Assembly: GCF_000296775.1 (NCBI RefSeq)
Contig: NZ_AJLE01000001.1
Location: 124,001 to 188,000, forward strand
Direction of reading: 5' to 3'
Source: Sulfurovum sp. AR
GTDB taxonomy: Bacteria > Campylobacterota > Campylobacteria > Campylobacterales > Sulfurovaceae
Length of the DNA: 64,000 nucleotides
A model generated the notes under the pieces. The model saw only the letters and a list, made by a program, of their open reading frames with translations, had not been told where the DNA came from and did not search any database. Position numbers and translations under genes: made by a program. Numbering within the stretch: the first letter of the stretch is position 1; each line of letters starts with the position of its first letter. Below are positions 8,556 through 17,048 of this stretch, one piece after another.

Positions 8556-9401
8556 GTGCAAGAAGAACTCAGTGAAGCATTAGGCCAGGATGTCAAGCGT
8601 TTAGAGTTGCTTCAACAAGGTCAGATAGGCGATATCTACATGGCTAGAGTTGAAGATCAAAGATACGTCGTAAAGACTTCTGAAGAGAAAGAAAAACTGG
8701 CCATTGAAGCACATATGCTTAAGGATCTGTATGAATCTAAGATACGTGTGCCAAATGTGATCCTCTCTAAAGGGTCTTTTTTGGTACTTGAACATATTGA
8801 AACCATGGATCAAGACAAAACGACACAAGAGAGAGAAGCGGCTAAACTTTTAAGCAGATTGCATTCTGTGACAAATGAAAGCCGTATGTATGGCTATTAT
8901 TACGATACGACCATCGGTCCTTTCCCCCAAAAGAATGAGCAAACCCAATATAATTGGACACTTTTCTTAGGACAGATGCGTATTATGCCCATGGCACGTC
9001 ACTGCTATGATAAAGGAAAGGTACCAAAAGAGATGGTTGACCGATTGGAAGGTTTGTGTCGAGATCTGTATCAGCGGATCGATATGCGTACCATTTATCC
9101 TTCACTGCTGCATGGAGATGTCTGGAGCGGGAATATACTTTTTGAAAGAGAGGGGGCTTGTCTCATCGATCCTGCCATTTACTATGGGGACAAAGAGATG
9201 GAATTGGCTTTCATACGGCTCTTTGGTACGTTTGGAGAGTTGTTCTTCAATACCTATCAGGAGATACACCCTTTAAGTGATGATTTTTATGAAAGCAAAG
9301 AACTGATCTATCAGATATACCCGCTTTTGGTACATGTTGCACTATATGGTGGAAGCTATATAGGAGCGCTTGAACGTACACTCAAAAGGTTAAAGATATG
9401 A
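8556..9401 (+). CDS. Fructosamine kinase family protein
   Basis: A 281-residue kinase-like protein of the fructosamine kinase / aminoglycoside phosphotransferase fold. The catalytic loop LLHGDVWSGNILF carries the expected H-G-D-x-W-x-x-N, and the metal-binding LIDPAIYYGDKEMELAF follows. The family phosphorylates protein-bound fructosamines or ribulosamines, which destabilises and repairs the glycation adduct. The start is GTG directly after the preceding gene's TAG, with no own ribosome binding site, so translation by re-initiation is likely. It overlaps the next gene by four bases (ATGA-type junction), giving a three-gene unit with a membrane-anchored thioredoxin. Confidence 0.82.
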   Translation: MQEELSEALGQDVKRLELLQQGQIGDIYMARVEDQRYVVKTSEEKEKLAIEAHMLKDLYESKIRVPNVILSKGSFLVLEHIETMDQDKTTQEREAAKLLSRLHSVTNESRMYGYYYDTTIGPFPQKNEQTQYNWTLFLGQMRIMPMARHCYDKGKVPKEMVDRLEGLCRDLYQRIDMRTIYPSLLHGDVWSGNILFEREGACLIDPAIYYGDKEMELAFIRLFGTFGELFFNTYQEIHPLSDDFYESKELIYQIYPLLVHVALYGGSYIGALERTLKRLKI

Positions 9402-9895
9402 ATAGAGAGAAGATAAGATCTACTATCAAAGAGATCACTATAGCCTTGGTACTCTTGGTTATAGTGAGTCAACTCATCAGTTATATTCGTGCGCCTGATC
9501 TGGGATCAAACCAGTTGCCACAGATAAAAGAAAGGCTTATAGACGGCAGTACTTTTAGTACTGAAAATGGGAAACCGTTACTTATCCACTTTTGGGCTAT
9601 CTCCTGTCCGATTTGTAAACTTGAAGCCTCCAATATAGAAACCGTATCTAAAGAGTATGAAGTATTAACGATTGCTATCAATTCAGGAAGCAATGCAAAT
9701 GTACAAGCCTATATGCAAGAGAATGGATTGAGTTTCAAAGTGCTCAATGATACAGAGGGTGTTTGGTCAAAGGCGTTTAAAATAGAAGTATTTCCTACGA
9801 CATTCATTTATGATGCTAAAGGTAAGTTGAGGTTTACTGAAGTAGGGTATATGACAATTGCAGGATTGTTAGCACGGATGGAATGGATACAATAA
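9398..9895 (+). CDS. Membrane-anchored TlpA/ScsD-like thioredoxin
   Basis: A 165-residue protein with one N-terminal transmembrane segment (about residues 14-29) and a periplasmic thioredoxin fold. The redox motif CPIC is at residues 70-73 in 'LLIHFWAISCPICKLE', and the cis-proline loop is FPTTFIYDAKG. Such proteins (TlpA, ResA, ScsD) reduce specific disulfides in the periplasm, for example in cytochrome c maturation or copper stress. It overlaps the kinase gene by four bases. The substrate is unknown; reduction would need a CcdA/DsbD-type electron donor, and one such gene is present at 44064. Confidence 0.8.
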   Translation: MNREKIRSTIKEITIALVLLVIVSQLISYIRAPDLGSNQLPQIKERLIDGSTFSTENGKPLLIHFWAISCPICKLEASNIETVSKEYEVLTIAINSGSNANVQAYMQENGLSFKVLNDTEGVWSKAFKIEVFPTTFIYDAKGKLRFTEVGYMTIAGLLARMEWIQ

Positions 9896-9977
9896 TAAAT
9901 GTTAATGTATAAAGAAGTCTATTACAGATAAGAATTTGTGTTATAATAAGATTAAATAAACAAATAGGAGTAGTGTG

Positions 9978-10220
9978 ATGAAACGATTCACTATGAAAAA
10001 TATGTTGGTAGTTGCTGCAGTGTTCTCATTCATAACTGGATGTGCTCAGCCAGGTCCTGAAGCGCAAAAAGGTGCTCTCATTGGTGCTGCAGGTGCTGCA
10101 GGTGTGACTGCATTGGTCGGTGGTTCCGGAAGATCCGTTGCGACAGCTGCTGCTATAGGTGCTGTGGCAGGCGGACTCTATGGAGATAGCAAAGACAAAG
10201 CAGGCGAAAAAATATACTAA
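9978..10220 (+). CDS. Glycine-zipper lipoprotein
   Basis: An 80-residue protein with a signal peptide ending in the lipobox ITGC (C about residue 20), so it should be lipid-anchored. The mature part is an alanine/glycine zipper (GALIGAAGAAGVTALVGGSGR...AAAIGAVAGGLYGD), as seen in small outer-membrane glycine-zipper lipoproteins such as SlyB/OsmB relatives. The ATG at 9978 is preceded by ATAGGAG at seven bases; the GTG at 9975 is too close. TATAAT at 9942-9947 is a probable -10 box. The function is unknown, presumably envelope integrity. Confidence 0.75.
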   Translation: MKRFTMKNMLVVAAVFSFITGCAQPGPEAQKGALIGAAGAAGVTALVGGSGRSVATAAAIGAVAGGLYGDSKDKAGEKIY

Positions 10221-10230
10221 AGTATCCACC

Positions 10231-10259
10231 CGCTCCAATTCTTTATAAGCATTGGAGCG
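10231..10259. terminator. Perfect 9-bp hairpin downstream of the glycine-zipper gene
   Basis: CGCTCCAAT and ATTGGAGCG form a perfect nine-base-pair stem around an 11-base loop that can itself pair three bases. It lies 11 bases after the stop codon. No T-run follows, so it may terminate weakly or protect the mRNA 3' end. Confidence 0.45.
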
Positions 10260-10342
10260 AGTGTCTCTCCCCTTCACTATACTACGCTAAATATCTACAT
10301 CCATTATCAATGATACATTCTTGTATATAGAGTTTCTCCTCT

Positions 10343-10362
10343 TTATATATTTAAGTATATAA
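10343..10362. promoter_or_regulatory. ModE-type operator 1
   Basis: TTATATA, six bases, then TATATAA. This contains TATAT-N7-TATAT, which fits the known E. coli ModE consensus TATAT-N7-TAYAT. It lies just upstream of the -10 box TATAAT at 10366-10371 of the modE operon. Confidence 0.6.
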
Positions 10363-10365
10363 CGC

Positions 10366-10371
10366 TATAAT
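10366..10371 (+). promoter_or_regulatory. -10 box of the modE operon
   Basis: TATAAT between the two ModE-type operators, 33 bases before the modE start codon. The perfect nine-base inverted repeat TATATAACG / CGTTATATA (10356-10364 and 10375-10383) brackets it, so repressor bound at either site would cover the promoter. Confidence 0.55.
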
Positions 10372-10376
10372 CCTCG

Positions 10377-10396
10377 TTATATATATGAGTATATAA
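10377..10396. promoter_or_regulatory. ModE-type operator 2, overlapping the modE ribosome binding site
   Basis: A second TTATATA, six bases, TATATAA with the same geometry, centred 34 bases after the first. Its right arm runs into the AAGGAA ribosome binding site of modE. It should lie downstream of the transcription start, so binding would block elongation or occlude the promoter. Confidence 0.6.
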
Positions 10397-10404
10397 GGAA
10401 AGAG

Positions 10405-11184
10405 ATGGAACTTTCATCAAAGCTTACATTAGAAATGTTAGGTAAACCTTTTTTGCTTGAGAAACGTATAGAACTGCTTCATGCCATTGAAGAACACGGA
10501 TCCATTTCTAAAGCGGCAAAAGCTGTACCTATGAGTTACAAAAGTGCCTGGGAAGCAGTAGATAGCATGAATGCACTTTCACCTGAACCCATCGTATGCA
10601 GAGAGACAGGAGGCAGAGATGGTGGCGGTACGACGATCACAGCGTATGGTCAACAACTCCTAAAAAACTATGGAGTTCTCAAAGAAGAGCACAGACGTTT
10701 TTTGGAAAAGCTATCAGAACTGACAGATATTCAAAGTGGTGCATTTAAGACCATTGGAAGATTAGCCATGCAAATTTCTGCACGCAATCAGATACAAGCA
10801 GAGGTCGTTTCCGTAGAGTCTCAAAATGTCAATGCAAAAATACGTTTAAAATTCAAAAGCGGAAAAGAATTGCTTTCTGTGATCACCAAAGAAGCAGTAG
10901 AAGATTTGCATATCGAGGAACATCAAACTGTGATAGCGATATTTAAATCTAGTGCAGTGATCTTATCTAAGAAAGCAGATGACAGAAGCAAAGAGAATAG
11001 ACTCGAAGGTATCATTAGAAAGATAGATAAAGATGTAGAGAATACTAAAATAGTGGTGGATATAGGAAATCATGACACCCTTGTATCTGTCATGCCTACA
11101 TCTGTTGTAGAAAAGATGGAAATTATCGAAGGAAGTTCTGTGATCGTTATGATCAAAGCCAATGATATTATGATAGGGAAATAA
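10405..11184 (+). CDS. modE: ModE-family molybdate-responsive regulator
   Basis: A 259-residue protein. Residues 1-115 are the ModE winged-helix DNA-binding domain (LLHAIEEHGSISKAAKAVPMSYKSAWEAVDSMN, then ETGGRDGGGTTITAYGQQLLKNY). The C-terminal half carries two Mop/TOBE-like molybdate-binding modules: SARNQIQAEVVSVESQNVNAKIRLKF and LEGIIRKIDKDVENTKIVVDIG. ModE represses molybdate uptake genes when molybdate is bound. It is the first gene of a tightly packed operon with modA, modB and modC (one-base overlap with modA), and the two ModE-type operators in its promoter point to autoregulation. The ribosome binding site is AAGGAA. Confidence 0.9.
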   Translation: MELSSKLTLEMLGKPFLLEKRIELLHAIEEHGSISKAAKAVPMSYKSAWEAVDSMNALSPEPIVCRETGGRDGGGTTITAYGQQLLKNYGVLKEEHRRFLEKLSELTDIQSGAFKTIGRLAMQISARNQIQAEVVSVESQNVNAKIRLKFKSGKELLSVITKEAVEDLHIEEHQTVIAIFKSSAVILSKKADDRSKENRLEGIIRKIDKDVENTKIVVDIGNHDTLVSVMPTSVVEKMEIIEGSSVIVMIKANDIMIGK

Positions 11185-11936
11185 TGTTTATGAAGAAAAT
11201 TATATTAGTTATGATGCTAAGTTTCGCTCTGTTAAGAGCAGGCGAGATCAAGATCGCTGTTGCTGCCAATGTTAGTTATGCCATAGAACCACTCAAAAAA
11301 GCTTTTAATGTGTTATATCCAAAGACAAACATAGAAGTGATCCTTGGGAGTTCTGGAAAACTTACGGCTCAGATAAAGAATGGTGCCCCTTATGAACTAT
11401 TTATGTCGGCAAATATGAAATACCCAGAAGTACTTTATAAAGAGGGTATAGCTGTTACAAAACCGATTGTATATGCACAGGGTGCATTGGCTTACTTGTC
11501 GGTAAATCCGCAGGAGTTTGATCAAGGTATGATGCTTTTAACACATGATAAGATCAAGAAAATAGCCATAGCAAATCCTAAAACGGCACCTTATGGTGTC
11601 GCAGCTGTAGAAGCTCTGAAAAATGCTCATCTTTATGATGCAGTTAAAAAGAAGTTTGTCTATGGGGAATCCATTTCACAGACCGTTACCTATGCAACTA
11701 CTGCAGCAGATATCGGGTTTATAGCAAAATCTTCACTTTTCAGCCCACACATGGCACATTTTAAAGAGGGGGTAAACTGGAGTGATGTGGATGAGACCCT
11801 TTACACTCCTATTGACCAGGGAATGGTCATTTTGAAAAGAGCTGAAAGTAATCCTGAAGTAAAGGCTTTTTATGATTTTGTCTTAAGTGCAAAAGCCAAA
11901 GAGATATTGCAAAACTTTGGGTATAAGGTAGAATAA
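11184..11936 (+). CDS. modA: ModA, periplasmic molybdate-binding protein
   Basis: A 250-residue periplasmic binding protein with a signal peptide (about residues 3-19, ALLRA). The mature start KIAVAANVSYAIEPLKKAF and the following VILGSSGKLTAQIKNGAPYELFMSANMKYP are the ModA signature with the oxyanion-binding serines. Later blocks KKIAIANPKTAPYGVAA and the 'DIGFIAKSS' stretch are also typical. It captures molybdate or tungstate for the ModBC transporter. The start overlaps the modE stop (TAATG); an alternative ATG lies six bases further on. Confidence 0.93.
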   Translation: MFMKKIILVMMLSFALLRAGEIKIAVAANVSYAIEPLKKAFNVLYPKTNIEVILGSSGKLTAQIKNGAPYELFMSANMKYPEVLYKEGIAVTKPIVYAQGALAYLSVNPQEFDQGMMLLTHDKIKKIAIANPKTAPYGVAAVEALKNAHLYDAVKKKFVYGESISQTVTYATTAADIGFIAKSSLFSPHMAHFKEGVNWSDVDETLYTPIDQGMVILKRAESNPEVKAFYDFVLSAKAKEILQNFGYKVE

Positions 11937-12620
11937 ATGTTAGAAAACCTGGATTTGACACCTTTTATCCTTTCATTTAAACTTGCAGGTGTGACCACAG
12001 TGATACTGTTTATACTTTCTCTGCCTTTGGCATGGTACCTCTCTCAAAGCACTGCAAAGACAAAACCTTTTTTAGAAGCCATTACGGCATTACCGATCGT
12101 GCTTCCTCCTTCTGTGTTGGGGTTTTATATTTTAGTCGTACTCTCTCCGAACTCTACGGTGGGAGCTTTTTTTGAAGACCTTTTTGGTGTGAAATTGGTT
12201 TTCTCTTTTACCGGTTTGGTTGTGGCAAGTTGTTTTTACTCACTTCCTTTTATGGTGCAGCCTTTACAAAGTGGGTTTGAGTCTTTGAACAAGCATATGC
12301 TAGAGGCATCTTACCTTGCAGGAAAGAGTAAGTTACAGACTGTTCTCAGGGTTGCATTACCAAATATCAAACCTTCACTTATCACGGCACTGATCATTAC
12401 TTTTGCACATACAGTGGGTGAGTTTGGTGTAGTGCTCATGGTTGGGGGAAGCATCCCCGGTGAGACGAAAGTTGCTTCAGTGGCTATTTATGAGATGGTT
12501 GAAGTGATGGAGTATGGTACAGCACATATATACAGTGCCTTCATGGTTTTGATAAGTTTTATAGTACTTTTGTCAGTGTATATCTTTAACCAGAGTCAGC
12601 GTAAAATAGGTGTACTTTAA
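11937..12620 (+). CDS. modB: ModB, molybdate ABC transporter permease
   Basis: A 227-residue permease with five or six transmembrane helices. The coupling-loop motif is EASYLAGKSKLQTVLRVALPNIKPSL (the EAA-x(3)-G region), and the family motif ALPIVLPPSVLGFY is present, with TFAHTVGEFGVVLMVGG near the C-terminus. It forms the membrane channel for molybdate import with ModC. Its ATG directly follows the modA stop and its own stop overlaps modC by one base, so the genes are translationally coupled. Confidence 0.93.
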   Translation: MLENLDLTPFILSFKLAGVTTVILFILSLPLAWYLSQSTAKTKPFLEAITALPIVLPPSVLGFYILVVLSPNSTVGAFFEDLFGVKLVFSFTGLVVASCFYSLPFMVQPLQSGFESLNKHMLEASYLAGKSKLQTVLRVALPNIKPSLITALIITFAHTVGEFGVVLMVGGSIPGETKVASVAIYEMVEVMEYGTAHIYSAFMVLISFIVLLSVYIFNQSQRKIGVL

Positions 12621-13306
12621 TGATAGAGATAGATATACATAAAAGACTGCATGGTGCTCATGGTGAGATGAATCTTGATGTCACTCTAGAGATACAAAAA
12701 GGTGAGTTCATTGCATTGATGGGTGAAAGCGGTTCTGGTAAAACAACGCTTCTTAGAGTCTTAGCAGGTCTGGAAAATGCAGAAGGTGATATCAATGTGG
12801 AAGATGTGGTTTGGTTAGGTGATCAAAAAAAGCTTCCTCCACAACAAAGAGAGATAGGGTTTATATTTCAGGACTATGCACTGTTTGATCATATGAATGT
12901 AGAAGAAAACTTGCTTTTTGTGAATGATGATAAAGCGCTGGCCCAAAGACTTCTTGAGATGACAGAACTGAGTAGATTATCACACCGTAATGTAAAAGGT
13001 ATCAGTGGTGGTCAGAAACAAAGGGTCAGTCTCTGTCGTGCGTTGATGAAACAGCCCAAGCTTCTATTGATGGATGAGCCTTTGTCTGCCCTTGATCCGA
13101 AGATGCGGATTAAATTACAAGATGAGATACTGAAGCTACATAAGACATTTGGTATCACAACGATCATGGTAAGCCATGATACCGATGCTTCTTACCATCT
13201 TGCAGATCGTATACTGGTTCTTGACCATGGAAAGATCATAGCTGATGGCACTCCGGAAGAGATACTATGCAAAACGTCTACTGTAACGTATACACTTTCA
13301 GTATAA
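12620..13306 (+). CDS. modC: ModC, molybdate ABC transporter ATPase (short form without TOBE domain)
   Basis: A 228-residue ABC ATPase: Walker A GESGSGKTT (about 35-43), Q-loop FIFQDYALFDHM, signature ISGGQKQRVSLCRAL, Walker B LLLMDEPLSALD and the switch histidine MVSHD. Canonical ModC is about 350 residues because it carries a C-terminal TOBE/Mop domain that senses molybdate; here the protein ends directly after the ATPase domain. Molybdate sensing may therefore rest only with ModE. It is the last gene of the operon and converges on a histidine kinase gene 40 bases away. Confidence 0.9.
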   Translation: MIEIDIHKRLHGAHGEMNLDVTLEIQKGEFIALMGESGSGKTTLLRVLAGLENAEGDINVEDVVWLGDQKKLPPQQREIGFIFQDYALFDHMNVEENLLFVNDDKALAQRLLEMTELSRLSHRNVKGISGGQKQRVSLCRALMKQPKLLLMDEPLSALDPKMRIKLQDEILKLHKTFGITTIMVSHDTDASYHLADRILVLDHGKIIADGTPEEILCKTSTVTYTLSV

Positions 13307-13345
13307 GGTATTTAGAGTAGACTTGCGGGCGTATACTTTTAGATA

Positions 13346-15976
13346 CTACGCATCTTGCTGGATGATCCTATCCTCAAAATAGGTTTCAAAGAGATGATTC
13401 AATGCTCCCAGGTCTATAGGTTTTGAAAGATAGCTGTCCATACCTGCACTCATATACTTTTCTCTATCTCCTGCAAGTGCGTTTGCGGTCAATGCAACGA
13501 TCGGTATATGTGATTTATGGTTCTTCCTTTCATAGCTGATGATCTGACCCGTTGCTTCCATACCACCCATAACAGGCATTTCGATATCCATGAATATCAT
13601 ATCATACTCATGTTTCATACGCTGTTCAAGTGCCTCTTGTCCATTATTAGCGATAGTGACCTCTATACCGAGTCGACCGAGTACATTGAGTATCAGCTTT
13701 TGGTTGATTTTATTATCTTCTGCAACCAGTACATGTACATTTTTAAAGGTAAGATTCTCTTTTGTCTCAGAACTATCCTCTTTCTCATTCAGCATGCGCA
13801 GTGTTTTTGTAAAGTTCACAGGCTTATAGAGTATCTTATCTATCTGCGATGTGTATCGCTTTAGATTTTTTTTCTGGTCTCCTGTTGACAGCACAACGAT
13901 CTTTGTATCAAGGTCCAGGAACGGCTTAAGTTCATCATCCCTCTGACGGAATTTATGATCAACAAAAAGGATATCAGGGAGTTGAGAGGTGCCTTTTAAC
14001 GCCAAGAGTGAATCATCGGTATAACGCTTGATAGTGGCTCCGGTGTAAGCGATATAGGTCTCAAGGTTTTCGTTAATATAATACTCTGTATCGATATGCG
14101 AATTCAGAATACCAACCGTGTAGGCACTCATATCATTCACTTCTCTTTTTGTCGCACTTTTAGGTTTTTGAAGTGCCAGGGTGAAATAGAAGGTAGAGCC
14201 TTCATCTTTGACACTTCTAATGCTCAATTTTCCTCCCATATGGTCTATGAATTTACCAGATATCGAGAGTCCCAGACCGGTCCCTCCGTACTTTCTACTT
14301 GTACTGACATCTGCCTGTGAAAATGCTTCAAATATTTTTCCCTGCTGCTCTTTGGTAAGACCGATACCTGTATCAGACACTTCAAAATTGACGTTTACTT
14401 TATTCTCATCTTCAAAAAGCTTCTTGATAGATACACTCACTTCACCATTCGTGGAAGTAAATTTGATGGCATTACTAACGAGATTCACGATGACCTGGGA
14501 GATCTTCGTAGGATCGCCTATCAGTAGCGTAGGTAGTGTCGGGTCTAAAAAGATATTAAAGTCAATATGATTTTCTGCCGCTTTTGCCGCATAAGATTCG
14601 ACAGCAGATTCAAAGGCATCTACAGGATCAAACTCTATGGCTTCCAGTTCTATCTTCTGTGCTTTGATCTTGGAAAGGTCAAGGATATCATTGACGATGG
14701 TCAAAAGGTTTTCAGAACTCTTCTCTATGACTGAAATAAACTCAGCTTGTTCCTCTGACACATCCGTCTCTTTGAGCAGTTGTGTAAATCCAAGGATACC
14801 GTTGAGAGGGGTACGTATCTCATGGGACATACTAGCAAGAAAGAGGTCTTTGGTCTGGTTCCCGTCTTTAATGGTCTTGAGCAAAAACCGATAGATATGA
14901 TCAAATTTACCATTACGAATCAATCTTTGAAGTTCACTTTGTTGGTTTTCATTCAATACCAGTTTGATATCTCTTAATGTCTCCTCAGAGATCTGTGTAT
15001 TATCTTCGATCTTGGAAAATAAACTGAAAAGTTTAAGCAGTACAAGCACTAGGAGTAATGTCGCTCCTCCATACCATGCCAGAACTTCTCCTTGTTGTGT
15101 AATTGTTTCTTTATTGATCGTTTGGATCTGGTCACGCAGTAGGGATTGTACTTTCTTAAAATAATCCATCTTTATATCTATCTGGTTTGACCAACCAAGA
15201 GGAGAGACAGAGTATTTCCCTGATCTTGATTCATAGGAGATCATGTCACGCTCATCAGACATGATACTCTTATACTTTTCAACCGAAAACAGTTCACTGA
15301 GTTTTAATGCTATGTCATTGTCTGCCAGTGTATAAAACTGGGGTAAGGTATCTTTGTCTATAAACTGTTCCCATAGTTCTCTCTTTTCGTAGCTTATAGT
15401 TCTGGATCCAAGTAAGATAGAGGAGATCAGTATATTTTCTTGAACCGTATTCTCCTTAAGTAGTGTATAGTTTTGATACATCATCAGATAGCTTTTCTTT
15501 ATCTCAGATTGTTCAGCCGTTGTAACGTCTTGCAAGATTGTGAATAATGGGATAAAGACCTTGTCATGGTACATTTCGCTAGAGTTATCATACAGATCAT
15601 CTACATCTCTACGAATAAGCTCTAACGCCTCAGTAGCTTGTTTACTATAGGTACGATAACGTGTAAAATGCTCATTCTGTTTGTTAAATGCATCTAATTC
15701 CAAGAGATTCTGATCGGTCTTAACTCTTGACTCTTTGAGTTTTCTCAAGTCATCTTTATTATGTGTGACCAAGTACGTAGCACTTTGTACTCTTTCATCT
15801 ATAATATTTTTCATGACAGACTCAAAATGCTTCATAAATAAAGAAACCTGTGCATTGTTTTGTGCAGCTACATATCTTTGATAAGAGAGATAAGTATAAT
15901 ACGATGTCACTGCTGATATCCCTATAATGACTAGCATGAACAGAGTAAGTATCAGTTTGTTTTTTAATATCTTCAT
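13346..15976 (-). CDS. Hybrid sensor histidine kinase with NIT-like sensor and two receiver domains
   Basis: An 876-residue membrane kinase. Residues 7-29 and about 300-318 are transmembrane segments; between them is a helical periplasmic domain of about 270 residues (DERVQSATYLV early, IDILIS-type helix later) that resembles the NIT nitrate/nitrite-sensing fold. HisKA follows with SHEIRTPLNGI (His385), then HATPase_c with NLVSNAIKF (N-box), SDTGIGL and GGTGLGLSIS. The first receiver-like domain (about 618-730) is degenerate in sequence but keeps FVDHK (Asp673) and KPV (Lys718). The second (747-868) is complete, with Asp797 in MDIEMP, T830 and Lys852. The ribosome binding site is AAAAGGA. No separate response regulator is adjacent. 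Nitrate sensing is inference. Confidence 0.87.
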   Translation of the reverse strand: MKILKNKLILTLFMLVIIGISAVTSYYTYLSYQRYVAAQNNAQVSLFMKHFESVMKNIIDERVQSATYLVTHNKDDLRKLKESRVKTDQNLLELDAFNKQNEHFTRYRTYSKQATEALELIRRDVDDLYDNSSEMYHDKVFIPLFTILQDVTTAEQSEIKKSYLMMYQNYTLLKENTVQENILISSILLGSRTISYEKRELWEQFIDKDTLPQFYTLADNDIALKLSELFSVEKYKSIMSDERDMISYESRSGKYSVSPLGWSNQIDIKMDYFKKVQSLLRDQIQTINKETITQQGEVLAWYGGATLLLVLVLLKLFSLFSKIEDNTQISEETLRDIKLVLNENQQSELQRLIRNGKFDHIYRFLLKTIKDGNQTKDLFLASMSHEIRTPLNGILGFTQLLKETDVSEEQAEFISVIEKSSENLLTIVNDILDLSKIKAQKIELEAIEFDPVDAFESAVESYAAKAAENHIDFNIFLDPTLPTLLIGDPTKISQVIVNLVSNAIKFTSTNGEVSVSIKKLFEDENKVNVNFEVSDTGIGLTKEQQGKIFEAFSQADVSTSRKYGGTGLGLSISGKFIDHMGGKLSIRSVKDEGSTFYFTLALQKPKSATKREVNDMSAYTVGILNSHIDTEYYINENLETYIAYTGATIKRYTDDSLLALKGTSQLPDILFVDHKFRQRDDELKPFLDLDTKIVVLSTGDQKKNLKRYTSQIDKILYKPVNFTKTLRMLNEKEDSSETKENLTFKNVHVLVAEDNKINQKLILNVLGRLGIEVTIANNGQEALEQRMKHEYDMIFMDIEMPVMGGMEATGQIISYERKNHKSHIPIVALTANALAGDREKYMSAGMDSYLSKPIDLGALNHLFETYFEDRIIQQDA

Positions 15977-16438
15977 GTAAATCCTTTTAGCAGCTTCTGC
16001 TACGATAAAGCGTTAGTGGTATGCGTATCAATAAAGAGAACTGAAATAGATCTTTTATGGTGTTTTTGACACGATAATCCATAGGAAGCCCCTTTATTTT
16101 TTAAAAGAATTGAAGCATTAAAGTGTAGTATAGAATTACGTAGAATAGTCCAAAGGTATATTCTATTGTGCAGTCTGGCGATCTTTTTCATCAAGACCCA
16201 TGACTTTCTGTCCTTGCTTCACAACAAGTTTAGCTTTTCAATCTTTTTACCTTCATGGATTATACTAAGATAAGATTTAAAAAGAGTTATAAGTGATCAT
16301 TTTAATTTTTGATTTAAAGTTATACAATAGAGAAAAGGTTGTAGATGACAATGTTTAGAGTCTGTAATATCTAGCTTTTTTGGGCTATATTAAACCTAAT
16401 AGAGTAAAATATCGATACTTATAGAGTAAAGGAAAAAT
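15977..16438. other. Gene-free stretch between the kinase and the PhnA-like gene
   Basis: About 460 bases with no convincing gene. A 64-codon minus-strand frame (16000-16194) has no homology I recognise, no good ribosome binding site and unusual composition, so I do not call it. A 6-bp hairpin TAGCAG/CTGCTA lies just upstream of the kinase's ribosome binding site. The part nearest 16439 is AT-rich and should hold the phnA promoter. Confidence 0.5.
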
Positions 16439-16978
16439 ATGAGTATAGATAAAGCATTAATGGACAGAAGTGGTGGGAAATGTGAGTTATGTGGTTCTGA
16501 AGAGGGACTGACTGCCTACGTAGTATCACCAAAAGATGAGGCTATTGTGATCTGTAGTACTTGTGCAGGCTCTATAGAAGATCCGACAAAGGATGAAAAA
16601 CACTGGAACTGCCTTCATGACAGTATGTGGAGTGCAGAGCCTGCAGTACAGGTTATGGCATTCAGACTCTTTACACAACTTGGTGCACAGGACCAGCTTG
16701 ATATGATGTATCTTGAAGATGATGTACGTGCATGGGCAGAGGAAGGTTTAGCCACTGAAGAACAAGAGCCTACACGTGATGCCAATGGTACGATCCTACA
16801 AGAGGGTGATTCTGTCAGCATTATCAAAGACCTGCCGGTAAAGGGTGCAGGTTTTACAGCAAAGCAGGGAACGACTGTGAAAAATATCCGTATGGTACCA
16901 GGTGATCCTACCCATATACAAGGTCGTGTCAATGGAACAATGATCTTTATTATTTCGGCATTTTTAAAGAAGTTGTAG
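16439..16978 (+). CDS. PhnA-like (YjdM) zinc-ribbon protein
   Basis: A 179-residue cytoplasmic protein. The N-terminal zinc ribbon has the pairs CELC and CSTC (residues about 15-18 and 38-41) in the PhnA context 'RSGGKCELCGSEEGL'. The C-terminal half (residues about 115-179, RDANGTILQEGDSVSIIKDLPVKGAG, TVKNIRMV...I.GRVNG..I.I...FLKK) is the PhnA domain. The family name comes from a historic link to alkylphosphonate use that is not supported functionally; the real role is unknown. This is a longer version than E. coli YjdM (111 residues), with an extra helical middle region (WSAEPAVQVMAFRLFTQLGAQD). The ribosome binding site is AAAGGA. Confidence 0.85.
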   Translation: MSIDKALMDRSGGKCELCGSEEGLTAYVVSPKDEAIVICSTCAGSIEDPTKDEKHWNCLHDSMWSAEPAVQVMAFRLFTQLGAQDQLDMMYLEDDVRAWAEEGLATEEQEPTRDANGTILQEGDSVSIIKDLPVKGAGFTAKQGTTVKNIRMVPGDPTHIQGRVNGTMIFIISAFLKKL

Positions 16979-17048
16979 TATTTTTTATTTATATGACTAT
17001 GATTTACATCACAAACACATCATTTAAGACGTTCAACAAGGATATATC

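Noticed and set aside
16000-16194. 64-codon minus-strand frame between the kinase and phnA
   Set aside because: No ribosome binding site, odd composition, no recognisable family; most likely non-coding.
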